The notes below the pieces were generated by a model. It was not told the origin of the DNA. It searched no databases and worked only from the letters and a program-made list of their open reading frames with translations. Positions 1 to 12,514 of a DNA stretch of 64,000 nucleotides are shown here, in pieces; position 1 is the first letter of the stretch; the number at the start of each line of letters is the position of its first letter. The translations under genes were made by a program, and so were the position numbers. Source of the DNA: Leguminivora glycinivorella (taxonomy: Eukaryota; Arthropoda; Insecta; Lepidoptera; Tortricidae); the NCBI RefSeq assembly GCF_023078275.1, contig NC_062978.1, positions 7,702,585 to 7,766,584 of the forward strand. Direction: 5' to 3'.

Positions 1-1017
1 ACATCAAATTCCAGTTTCTACATTACAAATCAAGTTTTGCGCACGTTCTCATTGTTTTAATAGCTCTCAACACGCACTATCCAAGTCAATTCACTTACTT
101 TCCAGTTCTTATTAAACTATTAGTATCGCGATAGGTTTTATCAATCAACGAGCAAGGACTCTTAGTGCTACCGCTTACAGAGCTATGTAGGTACTCGCCT
201 GAGGCATATTTTCAACTGGAAGTTCCATCATACCAGAATTAGCTTACTTAACAAGCATTACTCAATGCAGTGTAGCGAGCCAAATGTGTTATTAAATGCT
301 ATAACGCTTGGTATAATCAAATTCTAACTTTACTCTATTTTCCGCTGCACGGAATTAATAGGTGGGCAGTTTAGGAGATGCCTGCATGACATGGCTCGTT
401 GGCTTAAATTAACTGGCTTGCTAGACAGAGTTCTAGTACTTTAGAATGATTATGGTTATTTTCATCAACAACCACAAAGTTTCTAATGCTCTAAATTATG
501 ATGAAAATCGGCACATTAGGTATCTATATTTTTTCTTTTTGTTTTGGTTTTGCATTATTCGCTTTAGAGAAAATTCTATTCGTAATTCAAATTAGGTACA
601 AATATCAAAGAGGGTAAAAAATCAAACTATCATGTGCGAATGACACGGCAGGCGTGTCATCAATGTTTTAACGTATGACGTATGACACTTTACGGCTTTA
701 GACACATCTTATTGCGCACAATAAAGTTTATGAAAAAATATTACATACTCGTAATCCGACAATCGCAAGTATACAAACGTAGCAACTTGAGTTCCCCTTA
801 TCAAATCTTATGAGTCTGACCGGACCACCATGTTGCAAATAAGACGTCAGGCAAATTGAACCGAATCAAAACGAAAGCTCGTGACGGCATTAGAACGAAC
901 GTTTGCGTATTTCAAATAAATAATGCGATGCTGCGTCTGCGCTTCGATATGCAGAGTCCGGGGCAGGCTTAGAGGATGATGTTATTTTGTGGCTTATAGT
1001 AATTTATGAGTCAGTCA
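1..1017. other. AT-rich non-coding tract
   Basis: No coding region, RNA gene or recognisable repeat boundary is visible. Short direct repeats of a TGACGTATGAC-like motif lie near 675-690 but are too short to interpret. Confidence 0.5.
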
Positions 1018-1252
1018 GTCACCCATGTGGTGACAGGTTAACTATTTTATACCCCATTTCCTTACAATGTATGGATTTCGTAGAAGTCTACTGTGGATTA
1101 TGGGTTCAATATTACTGCGGGCCGGGAACCGGTAACTACAATTTTACATTCAATCTTTCAACCCCTTGATCAACCTTCATCTCATTGCTAAGAATGGAGA
1201 TTGTGGTTTGCCTACCTCTTTTCGGAATGAAGGCATCAGTTTATGTATGTAT
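1018..1252 (+). repeat. Degraded LINE 3' end (family A)
   Basis: Diverged copy of the sequence at 25535-25774. Shared landmarks in order are GTGGTGACAGGTTAA, a TCGTAGAAGTCnACTGTGG block, a GGGTT segment and a CTTTCAACCCC block, ending in a TATGTATGT-like tail. A short tandem tail instead of poly-A is typical of RTE-clade LINEs, so an RTE-like 3' end is the best guess. The 60-residue open frame inside it is a shadow of the repeat. Confidence 0.5.
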
Positions 1253-3924
1253 CAAGCAAATATTCTGTAGATTACATAGATCACTGTTTTTAAATTTTAC
1301 GTTTTTATTTCAGGTAGAAACATCAATTACCTTAATTATATTATATTAATAAGTTATTGTTTGCGGGACCTTTTCTAGTATTTCTTTATATGAAACGCAT
1401 GCTGTGTTTACCTGTAAGTAATTGTTGCACTTAGTTTGTAAACCATTTGCTTGTATAAATTCCAATATTTTATAGGCCAGTGTAAACAATAAAATAAAAA
1501 AATAGACACATGGAATAAAACTCCCGACGTTTGTAAGTATCTACCTACTATCCACATCTATAAGTAATTAATATTATGACAATTAATGTACGTTTCAGTG
1601 ATAAACAAGCATGCGGTGCCCTTGACTGTAGTCATCGTAGCCTTTGAACGCCTACAACTCAAGGTTTAAATGCTGTAGTTTAGGTAAGTATTTGTAGTAC
1701 GTTTGTCATCTGTAATAGTTAACTGTAACTGCAGTATATATATTTATAGTAAATAACTGATGATTATTCCAACATTTATAAATAATCCCCATGTATTAAC
1801 CCAACAAAATCAATCATTCCCTAAACTGTCCTAAAAGCTCAATCACACAATCGGTCAGGCCCCCCGTTACATCGCTTTCCCCGGTGGTCCAATCTCCAGC
1901 ATGATTAAATTAGGGCACAAACGGATATAACATGCGAAATGATATACAATGAACCCGAGTCGATTGAGCCGATCTCGCATAATGAAGCAATCAAATAGTA
2001 CCTACCCTTTGTATCGCCGGTGCCCATGCAGATTGAAGTGAACGCGAAGTTGCTCTCAGATTGGCGACTAATCCCTTTAGGTTATATCGAATCGAAGGGT
2101 ACAATAAGAATAAATAAGTGGGTTATGCAGAATATGCAGGCGATCATTGACTAACGGCGAACTTCATTCATCATCATTTAAGATAATTTAAAGACTTCAG
2201 ATAAGAAGTTGTATTAGCACAATGGCGAAAAGATTGACCCCTGGAATATCCTTGTCAAAAATTTGCTTCTACATAAATAAATATGTTCATCACAGTCATA
2301 TCATGTCTGTACGTGAAAAGATTTTGAAGTGTTGTAAAATAGCGTTGACTAAGTATAACAGCATTGTAGTCGTATTATGCACACCTATCATGTTTACATT
2401 CTCGCTTGAATCTTAATTGTTGTTTGTTGTAATAATTCGGCATGCATCTTAGAATTCTAAATTCCGACGGACCGTGACAAGCTTAAATGTTTGCGTTTCA
2501 GCATACGTTCCCTAACAAAACACGGCACGTTTTGCATACAGTAATCCTGTCGAGGCGTACGTCGTGCAAAAAATTGTTGCATTTTTAAAATCCTTTCCAA
2601 ACGTAAACATTCGAAGTCCGAAGGAAATGGAGCCGTCTTTTTGCACGAGATTTTTAAATAGGAAGAATTCGCCGCGTATTCATGGTTGTTAAATATTGAT
2701 AGCGTCTGCGGCGTAAGTTATTGCGCGAAGTCACAGATATGAGGCCATCACTGATATTGATTTACTTCGATCTCACGGCCGATATGTTATAATATCACCG
2801 TCCGGCCGTCCGTTTGTCCGAGACATTGTCAATAAGGCGCCTTTGTTCACACAAAAATTTATAAGTTAGACGGTGATCCATTGAAAGCCGACTGAGCACT
2901 ACAATGCGATATTTTTTATTTTATAACGATAATATTCTGACGTGCGGTCGAAATGTGCCGAAGCGTTAAAGATTTATACTGAAATCTTTAGGACTCCAAT
3001 TTCCCATTTGAATAAATGACTTCTTACTTCAGAATTTTAATGAACATTAATTGACATTTTTTTTTTATGTACATATATTTTAAAGCATTGAAAAAAGTAG
3101 ATATTATTTATTCTCCCCTATTAAATAGGTAATCAGACCTTTTGCCTAGTCTGTCTAAATAATCAACAAGAAACAAAGTAATACCGTGATCCAGTATTTA
3201 AACAACTTAAATAGAAAAGCTTCTATATTCCAGTGATTGTTAACTTTGTAACTAAATAGGTACTATGACTATGTATAATGTATGCTCCGTAAGCTGTTTC
3301 TGCTTAAGGATCTAAGTATAAAAGACACGCTTCAGCTTTAGTTCCATTAGCAAATCCAATAAATTCCAGTGAATTGACCAGCAAAGAAGTCATAAAAACA
3401 TAATCACATGCTCGATAACACACGGAGAAATCCTTAACTCACATTCACTCTTACTCTTTAAGTTTGCCGGTGTTAGAAGCAGTTTTGTAAAGTTGTAAGT
3501 ATGTAAGATTTCTATTGCGCATAAGACTTTACAGTGAAGTCGAGTGAACAGAGTATTGTGCGCGCGAGTCCCGCCCATAGTCCCAGCGGTATCTTTTACT
3601 GCCGTTATTGTCACCAAGAGAATGTATGGTACTAATTTTATTTATTAGCATCTTTTTATTACAAGTCAAATTGCGGAATAGTAAGTGTCTGTGCGTGGGC
3701 GGTGCGCTTTTGTGCCGCGGTGTGTCAAATCGATTTGTTTACTTCTTTGAGGTTGTCCCCGATGTGCTAATGAACTGTCCAGAAATTTGGTGGTTTAGAA
3801 ATTCGAAAGGTAATATATGTTTAGCTCAATTGCACAAGTTTCTGACTAACATTTGTGTAAGCGTTTAAATATTTTATCAAAATGACCAGTCACTGATCAA
3901 ACTATTGGTGCCAAACATCCCTCC
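1253..3924. other. AT-rich non-coding tract
   Basis: No supported gene. The short open frames at 2222-2416, 3390-3617 and 3608-3868 have no recognisable domain, and the last two overlap on opposite strands. The 2460-2900 part is slightly richer in CpG and could be unique conserved sequence, but nothing diagnostic is visible. Confidence 0.45.
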
Positions 3925-3928
3925 ATAC

Positions 3929-4229
3929 TGAAAGAATAAAACGCACTAGGTCTTGATTAATACATTTATTAAGTTAAATAAATACACAACGCTCGACTGT
4001 CCTGACTCCCATAAAACGCGCGCGGGGATAACTTCTTTTAATTGACCGCTCGACCACAGAGAACAGCGCTGTCAGTTAGGGTTACGTTCAGAATCTAGCT
4101 TAAATACATCATCATCATCATCGTGCCGCTTACATGATATGAGGAATTATCAATATAACGAGACAAAAGGTATAATCCATGTCATGTATTAATCCATGTT
4201 TTGTATTAAACTAGGCGGCATTTCTAACA
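3929..4229 (-). repeat. LTR-like repeat, left copy
   Basis: 301 bp with TG...CA termini; read on the minus strand it begins TGTTAGAAATGCCGCC and ends TTCTTTCA. An AATAAA signal lies near the 3' end in that orientation, but one also exists on the plus strand, so orientation is tentative. It is essentially identical to 12221-12510 apart from one indel in the segment following GACAAAAGGTAT. It contains an (ATC)n run at 4110-4122. LTR assignment rests on size, TG/CA ends and pairing, not on a recognised family. Confidence 0.6.
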
Positions 4230-4639
4230 ATCGGCCATCCTGCTGTTTGCCTGACTCTAGGCAAATAAGAAACAAAAACATATTTCTTAAGAAACTAACA
4301 GATTATCATAATCATCAATTGCATTTTGCTAGTTAAGGTCATTCGTTTACAATTTATATCAAAAAAAAGATAACGCAAAGAGGATGATGATGATAAGAGA
4401 GTCCTAATACATTTATAGGTTACAGCTATTATAAGAATTGCCAAGTATTAGTTATTAATATTTGTGCACCTTTAGCAAAACACTGACAAAAAAAAGGTTG
4501 ACTTAGCAATCTGTAGGTATAACATACACAATTTTGGCATTATGCAGTGGAAATTTTGGACACAAGAAAATATAATTTTCCAGTGGGTAATTTTGTGTTA
4601 ACGATGACTTCGTCTTATGAAGGTATATAGATAGTATTA

Positions 4640-4795
4640 GCCTTTATTGGCACACCTCCGCAAAAGATACTTACAGAAAAAAAATAGTGGCGACAAAACA
4701 AATTATTTTAAACAGAGGCAGACAACAGGTGGTATTATCGCTCAAGAGCGACCTCTACCAGACAACCTTCGGGTAGCGAAAATAAAACATAATGA
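4640..4795 (-). repeat. LINE 3' end, minus strand (family B)
   Basis: Begins with a reverse-complement polyadenylation-like CCTTTATTGGCACACC and contains the block GGTGGTATTATCGCTCAAG followed by CGACCTCTACCAGACAACC. I recognise this combination as a common lepidopteran LINE 3' UTR in minus orientation. No coding part is attached, so it is a 5'-truncated copy. Confidence 0.5.
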
Positions 4796-6417
4796 AATCA
4801 AAAACTAGGTGTCACGAAATCAAAAGTCAAGGTTCGAGTACCTAAGTAAAGTTCCACTGCATAAAAAAAATATTTTTACATTTTGACAAAGATTCTAATA
4901 AAACAAAGACAGAACAATTTTACTTATACATAATGTCTCCGGCCATCCGTAATAGACTGGATGTCCTCATCCAACTACCGATGTATAAGTACATAATCAT
5001 ATAGCTAACACTTGTTAACAAATTTAGAAAATAAAATATTTTTTTATTTTTATTTTAACAAAAGTACAGTAACAAGTTAAGCAACATGCAACCCTAGAAA
5101 GACGTATCCAAAAAGGTGTATAACAGCATCAGTCTGTCACGGTCTACATCCCAAGGTCAACCCATATTGTTCGAATAGGCTAGTTTCCTACTAGTCAAAT
5201 CAGCTTCTTTTTTAAAAACTGTCAAAACGATTTGTTAATGTGGAATTACTATGAAATGCTGAGGAGTGACGTCACGGTCAATTCATTTACTTTTTATATC
5301 TTTTCTTTGACTTATTAAATAGAAATAATGTTTAAACATAATTACTGTCCATATATTTCTTCTAATTATTTGGTGCACTGCATAAAATATTTTATAGCCT
5401 AGCCTATTGCACGTTATTAAATTTTCAAATCACATTTTATTAATAATATCTGTTTCAGTTAAAGCAGTAACACCCTTACACAATAATATGTAAACGTTTA
5501 ACAGTTTAGATGAAATTTATTAAATTTGTAATATCGAAAATAAGTAAAGAAGCAGAAAACTACGTTGAGTTAGTTATTCATATTTTTTTTAAATGTTTTG
5601 TGTTATGTGGAAGCATTCGCTGGTTTATTTTGGAAATCAATTACACCTCTAACAACGTATTAGTTTTCCGAAGGCTGTGCCAGCTTCCTTGTAGATCTAA
5701 TGTTATACCAAAGAATGATATGAATGCCATAAATAATATGAATGAATATGAATGAAGAAGATCGAATATTATAGAGTTCTGTCAACATAATATATTATGT
5801 AAGCACAGTGCATAGACTGCCATCTCTCTACACAAGCTTGAAACTTCTAAACCTCAGTTTAGACAATTTAGCCCATATTCTTAGCTTGATATGTGTTAAA
5901 ATGTCAAATATTAGTATTAGCGCCATCTAGGCTACCGTACCTATTTCTAAATGGTTCTGAGGTACGTTTTTAGGGTTCCGTATTTTCTTAGACTGTAGCT
6001 GTCTATACGGAGTTACATATGTCTTTGGTTATACTTACTTATTCTAGGTAAATTACAATCATTGTTGAACGAATTTTGTTGTAGTACATATAAACATTAC
6101 GGCCTTACAATAGGTACACACAAAAATTGTTGCAATTTGAGGAAAATGAATATCATAATTCACATTGTTTTCTAGTATCACTACTGAAAGTACTGAATGA
6201 ATATTGTTTATATCTACGTAACACATATTTATATATTGATTTTAAAAATAAGTTTTGTAATTGCTAAATCTACATCTTTGGACAGCGAGTGCATAGTCAG
6301 GTAAACATACACTTCAATATAGGTACCTACTACCTATAACAAGAGTAAGACTGTTGCATCACAAGCTAATGTGAAGCTTAAGGTTATAATTATAACCAAT
6401 AACACCTACTACACTTA
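4796..6417. other. AT-rich non-coding tract
   Basis: No gene or clear repeat boundary. The 81-residue open frame at 5510-5755 shows no known domain. Confidence 0.4.
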
Positions 6418-6535
6418 GGGCCACTTGCACCAACGAAAATGAAGGGTTAACCCGAGGGTTAACGCACCATTTTATATGGAATTTGACAGATGACAGCCCA
6501 CTAACCCCGAGTTAAGTGGTTGGTGCAAGAGGGCC
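6418..6535. mobile_element. MITE, family M1, TSD TTA
   Basis: 118 bp with terminal inverted repeats GGGCCACTTGCACCAAC and, in reverse complement, GGCCCTCTTGCACCAAC. The 3-bp duplication TTA is at 6415-6417 and 6536-6538. A second copy is at 31057-31162. TIR plus TTA/TAA duplication fits a PIF/Harbinger-type non-autonomous element. Confidence 0.8.
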
Positions 6536-6538
6536 TTA

Positions 6539-7437
6539 GTCGCTGCTCGCAATGCCGCCGCTGAACCGTGGGTATGCCACACTACAATATATATGCTCTC
6601 GTGGTCACCCAAAACTACCGTCAGTAAATGTAATGAGTTGGACTTGGAAACAGAAAGTGTCTGGTAACTTGTGTCATCACATAACGTGTCCCACGTCCAC
6701 ACCCACACACGCACGGGGTGTATGTATAGTATGGTACCGTAGCGTGGATGATTTCCTGCAACTCAACGACTAGCGTGAATTTAAGGCAGAAAGTTTACAA
6801 CAGTGTTGGATAATTAAATACACACAAACGGTGCAAAATAATATACAACGTGTTTCCGGTACCACTCAAAACCTCAGACACCCCAACAGATTTTTTTTAT
6901 TTTTTAAACTCATCTAGAGTATTCATTTTTTAATCTGATGGTTATTTTTTTTAAATTGAATTTTTAATTTTCTACTCTACTTGACTTTTAGCTCTACACT
7001 CAATAAAATAATTGCTAACTACCATCATAAACCATTAAACTATTTATTTGTGTACGTTACTGCAACGACATAAGGTTTACCAATAGACAGCTACGATGTC
7101 ACTGTAAAAGACTTTAAAGCTTTGTCACAGCTTCAAATTGGACAGGTAATCTCAGTAAGCAAATTTAAACCCAATGTTCAAAATGACAAGGTTGTAATTA
7201 GGTACGAGTTTATTTTGTTATAACTTATGATAAACATACCTCCAAATACTGAAAAAGGTAAACAACCTCTAGCAATGCGATATAGGTACACAATGTTGTA
7301 TTATGAATACAATAGAATAGGCACATAAAAAATAACTAATAATACTAATTTAAATAAAAATATTACCCCCATCAAGATATAGCTCAATCGATTCTACTCT
7401 CGATTCTGAACAAACGGTTTTCAGGTTTTTAGTGTTA
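6539..7437. other. AT-rich non-coding tract
   Basis: No gene or clear repeat is visible. The small open frame overlapping the MITE on the plus strand has no recognisable domain. Confidence 0.4.
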
Positions 7438-8398
7438 AGTGAAACACGGTGTATATGCACAGTTATCATTATATCACGACGCACACAATACAAGGCGTCA
7501 AAACATTTGGACCGCTAAACTTATATTATATCCTGAGACATGCATAGGGAGTAACAATATAAATATCTACTGTTATTTTTATAATACCAATACACACACT
7601 AGATGTGAAATTCACTTTAGTAAATTGAGATGTACAGACACAGGCTGTATGGTGAGCTTGTTACGGCGTACCCGCACAGAGAGTATCCGTCTCATGCAAG
7701 CATTAGTTGTCCTATATTATATCCTGATACACGCACAGGGTGTAAAAATATATGTACTATTATATTTATAATGCCACCACGTACCTATTTTCGCTCAGTG
7801 ATCCCAAATGAGTCAGCCTACGAAATGAGAGATCACCACCTGTCCCGATCCTGCGCAGCCTCCTGACAGTCACCGTTTTAAAGCTGTCGCAGCTCCGCCG
7901 CCACGCTGTCCACTGGCGCTGTCGATGAAGTACACAGACACAGGCTGTGTGGTGAGCTTGTTACGGCGTACTCGCACAGGGAGCATCCGTCTCACGCAAG
8001 CGTAGGGGTGCCTCTTGTTACCGCGTTCTCACACAGGGAGCTATCGGCCTCAAGCAGACTATTTGGTGATCTCTGTTACCGCGTTCTCACACAGGGAGCT
8101 ATCGGCCTCAGAGACCCTTACTTGTACCCGCGTACCCGCGCAGGGGGTATCGGCCTCAAGCGAAAATAAGATTCAACACCGCGTGCGCACACTGGACGCA
8201 GCGGCCTCCAGCGAATCATCTTCAACACCGCGTGCGCACGCAGCGGCCTCACTCCAACCGCCGTGGAGTGGTGGCAAGTTGTCTTCCATCTACCGCGTAC
8301 GTACACACAGGACGCAGCGGCCTCCAACCATGTCACCGCAACTCTCCAACCATGCCACCAAAGCTCTCCAACCGTGTCACCGCAGCTCTCGGACATAA
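7438..8398. repeat. Degenerate GC-rich minisatellite-like tract
   Basis: A motif close to CGCGTnCnCACACAGGG followed by an ATCGGCCTCAAGC-like block recurs. The clearest adjacent units, at about 8019-8077 and 8078-8135, are nearly 60 bp long. A segment starting ACAGACACAGGCTGT and running through GGTGAGCTTGTTACGGCGTAC occurs twice (about 7634-7705 and 7934-8005). The last part holds three 21-24 bp units beginning CTCCAACCATG or a variant (8324-8393). Units decay in sequence and length toward both sides. Open frames of 127 and 95 residues lie over it on opposite strands and look like by-products of GC-rich repetition. Confidence 0.6.
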
Positions 8399-11300
8399 TA
8401 TACATTCAGCATCCAACATGTAAACCAATAAATATTTTACACGTTATTTATCAAACATAATTATGATTGTGAACATATATAAGTACAAAAATATACATTT
8501 ATCTATCTTTTAAAATTGGTGGGAAATGCATCACCATTTGCTGGAATTAAAATTAAGCATTTGCGTTGCGTCACGAACAGTATGTGACATGTACTGTAGT
8601 TTAGAAAGTGAAAATTATTTTATAATTAGTCTTCCGGACACAAGTACTAAATTCCAAAGTCAGGATCATTAGTACTCCAATATATTTACTTTCCACTAAA
8701 CTTTGTATATTGACCCAAAAATATCTATAAGTAACAGTTAAAAGCTATAGAAATATAAAATAATTAAAGAGCATTTCACAATTGAATACATTAGCGTCTG
8801 GCAGACAGTTACTACATGGCCAGGGTTAGCAGGTTATGACCAGTTTAATTTTACCCTAAGAACAGACATTGACATCGTGAACTTTATTTTCTAATGAAAG
8901 AGAGGTAATCTCATGCACATTGTTTTGTTGTCTCAAACGGCTTCAGTAGTGCTTCCAATTAAAACTCCCAATTTACATAAAAGCTTGACAAGTCATACAT
9001 CGAAACATCTCAAAAATCAATCTATCAGAGGTAAACACCGCATTTTAAACATTCGTGTAACAGTTTCTGAGTTTATCGGGAACGTACAAATACACAGACA
9101 CAAATACAGATGCTGCAAGGGACCTTGGTTTGTCAGGTGCAGTGATAGTAATATTCATTGCTGTCGTTTTAGACAAAAACTTCTTACATAGGTACTTCAA
9201 GTTCCAATGTTAAAAAGTCAACATGCTGTAATATTATCACTAAATTGAGTGTATTTTCCAAATTTTTGGTATTTGGTAATATTATACAATAAAAGTAAAT
9301 TTTAATGTAGAACTTGACTCTTCAACCACAGAATAAATAATAGTATTTACATACAGAAATTCCCATAGAACCGAAGTTCCGCGTCGCATTGTATTTTCCT
9401 TTTGTAGTGCATGGTACTATCCGTACCATATACCTAAGACTATTAGACCATTCAGATTTTATTCACCTAATTGTCTTATGTGTGGCATTGCAAGCACACG
9501 AGGGAACTTCAAGTTGTGTCAACCCTAACAATGGCTATGCAGCAATGCCAGCCGAACTCGCCCTACCAGAACAGTGTCCGACCCCTGATTCTATCTAAAA
9601 CAAATGCCTGTGCATTTTGTCTAGACGCCAGCACTATATAGCGTCCATTTTTGGCAAATTTTCGTAAAAGAAATGGTGTAAATTACTTAAAATTTTAATT
9701 TCGAACAAACATTGAAAATTATCAAAGACAGATTACCAACCAGCTCAAGTAGGTATAAGTTGTATGCATTTGTAATGGTTTTTCTTATTACGATACTATC
9801 TAGTAGGTATATAAACTCATATAATAGTAGTTACATTATATATTGATGATTTGATCCTGTTACCCCTCATTAAATAAAGTACAAGAGACTAAATATTCAA
9901 TTAGTACCTATGTCATGAGACACTAACCTTGGGATCGTTTCCAAATTTTAGTTGACAAAGTAAAAACATTATAAAAATGAAATTAGAACATACCACTGGG
10001 TCCGCACAGTGAGATTGCAATTGAGAAGTCCTTTATAGAATGTGAATACTCTATAGAATTTAAATCGACGCAGTTCCGCAACTACAAGACACCATATAAC
10101 TTACATTTGACCCACTTTATAGGCACTATATTTCATAACTAGGTACTTTTTTTTTTTTGCGAGAAACACTTGCAGCAAAACGAGGCATAAAATGTTTTAT
10201 CATATCAATAAGAACGACCAGTAATGCCTCCCGTTTCCTGATGTCTTACCAACGTTAAGAACAGTTTTACTGAATAAATGAAATAGTACCTATCTCTAAT
10301 CGTAATCAGTAATCACATCTAGTACTGGCAGTAGTAAATTCTTTCATTATTCTTCTTATGCAATCAAAGTGAGCAGTTCCTTAGCGCTGTACTTGTTGCA
10401 CAGGTTAATATTCCATCATAATGAATGTCTATAATACCTACACATAAGATAGGCAAACACATACAAAACAATAATAATACTTGGATAACATAAATCTCCT
10501 ACGTTATGGAAGTATTTAATTTCCATTATGTATTAATAAATTTATTTGCGATGAGCTTTTCAAACAGCTGAACATAGTTGTAAATTTTGCCATGTTTCCT
10601 CTTGTGGAACTAACCAATAGTCATTAGATTTCAAATCAATCTAAACTATCATCTCAAAATATTCAAAATCACACACCTACTGTACTTCCAGCGAGATACA
10701 ATCTTCCCTTCACATCACACTAGTAAATACAAGTACTGAGTGATGGATCAATTAAACTCAAATGGGAACCTGACAAAATGATCATAACTTCAATTTAGTT
10801 CTATTTAAAAAAATAAATAACTTCAATGTAGTCTAACATCACTATTAGGTATATAAGTCATATCACTGCGGCACAACACAACAGTGCAGTCACGAATTTC
10901 TTATTATTAATAGAATTGACCAGATATCTTTTGAAATCAACTCAATCAACATATCAGCAATACAACGAGGAAAGGTCGCCAGCATCCTTTGTACAATGCG
11001 TCACGGACCTATTTTTTTGATACAAGCTAGCATAGTTATTATGTAAATTTGCTCATATAAATAAATATTTTTCATATTTAACCGTTATACAATTACTTCC
11101 CCGTTGATAGGCAAGTGGCAGTTTAAACTTATTATAACCCGGTTCACTTCAGCAACATACAACTACACTAATATTCCTTACCTCAATACTTTCTAAAAAT
11201 TCTGTAAATACATCTTAATTATGATTTATTATGGAATTCAGCATCTCCTCAAGGTGCCAAGCACATTTATTTCACACTTAAATTAAGAATAAGTCTCGGA

Positions 11301-12220
11301 GACTTTACCACAACTATGAACACTTCTATCATTCCAGCTCTACGGCACAACTAAATGCACCCTCTTCAAATTATTCAGTACACATTTATAATTTAAAATA
11401 TATAAATAATTATTATTTCTCAATTAAAAACATAATAGTTATCTCACAGTATTACCTGTTTTGGCATCAATATATTATATACATACCGCTATGTTACTTT
11501 GCAGACCCATATCACATTAGAAAGGGATGGCTATAATGTCCATATTTATGTTGTTTGTTTCATCCAAAATTTTGTTCCACAATACATGAACATTTCTCTG
11601 ATACATGATCTCCATTCCTAGGAGTCAAAGCAATCATTTCTGATCTGGAAAATAAACACAAGAAACCACGGCCAAACCATAAGTCCAGTGTGGTATTATA
11701 ATACTTATAATGCATGTTGTGCATGCACTTGATGTAATAAAAGTGCAAGTTTGACAGAAATCACACCCCATGGCAATCAACACACCACAAACTGATATAA
11801 ACCAGCTTCAAAATGAGCATTTTTATTAGGCATTTCTTTACTGGACTTAATGTACAATACATAGATAAATGATCAGATTGTATTATCATCTTATTTGTGA
11901 ACTTGTCAGTGCGTAAAACATTTCATTATTAGTTTCACATTTCAACACACCTGCACTCAGGCATGTAACTTACCTCAGACACAGTATTGTACTTACTGGT
12001 TGGACAATAGATATCACACCTTCATTGAATATTGATCAATCTATTTAAGTACTTCGTGACTTTAGTGCATTTAACCAAAACTTAGTGCATTTTACAGTGC
12101 GTAAATGCGTTTATTTGGAACGTCGCGTCGTCATGACGCTAATGATAACTTCGTATGATAATCAACTTATTTGACCGAAATACTGCGTGAGCATGAAAGT
12201 TTGAAATCGCACTTCTGAAT
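8399..12220. other. AT-rich non-coding tract
   Basis: No supported gene. Open frames at 8913-9191 (92 residues), 9389-9598 and 11560-11748 have no recognisable domain or splice context. A poly-T run at about 10149-10159 is unremarkable. No terminal inverted repeats or duplications were spotted. Confidence 0.4.
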
Positions 12221-12510
12221 TGAAAGAATAAAACGCACTAGGTCTTGATTAATACATTTATTAAGTTAAATAAATACACAACGCTCGACTGTCCTGACTC
12301 CCATAAAACGCGCGCGGGGATAACTTCTTTTAATTGACCGCTCGACCACAGAGAACAGCGCTGTCAGTTAGGGTTACGTTCAGAATCTAGCTTAAATACA
12401 TCATCATCATCATCGTGCCGCTTACATGATATGAGGAATTATCAATATAACGAGACAAAAGGTATATGATTAATCCATGTTTTGTATTAAACTAGGCGGC
12501 ATTTCTAACA
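12221..12510 (-). repeat. LTR-like repeat, right copy
   Basis: 290-bp near-identical partner of 3929-4229, in the same orientation. The only obvious difference is that the ATAATCCATGTCATGT segment of the left copy is replaced by a shorter ATATG-like one. Its left flank is GAAT and its right flank ATAC, so it has no duplication of its own. The near identity implies recent origin or homogenisation of the pair. Confidence 0.6.
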
Positions 12511-12514
12511 ATAC

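Larger units (their letters stand above)
3925..12514. mobile_element. 8.6-kb segment bracketed by two near-identical LTR-like repeats with matching outer ATAC
   Basis: Two same-orientation repeats (3929-4229 and 12221-12510) enclose 8.0 kb. The four bases outside the left copy (3925-3928) and outside the right copy (12511-12514) are both ATAC, as expected for one insertion event. The inner flanks (ATCG after the left copy, GAAT before the right) do not match each other or ATAC. The interior has no gag, protease, reverse transcriptase or integrase reading frame. It has no purine tract before either possible 3' LTR and no TGG-type primer site. It contains an older LINE end, a MITE and a minisatellite, so it looks like ordinary host DNA. 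Possible readings are a large non-coding LTR derivative, a circle that recombined into a solo LTR, or two solo LTRs with a chance match. Confidence 0.5.

Noticed and set aside
8015..8398. 127-residue open frame
   Set aside because: Lies in the GC-rich degenerate repeat tract, is overlapped by an antisense frame of 95 residues and has no domain.
7438..8398. CRISPR array
   Set aside because: Repeats are degenerate with no constant repeat/spacer structure, and the DNA is eukaryotic.
3929..12510. Autonomous LTR retrotransposon or integrated virus
   Set aside because: No gag, pol or env-like sequence, primer site or purine tract lies between the LTR-like copies.
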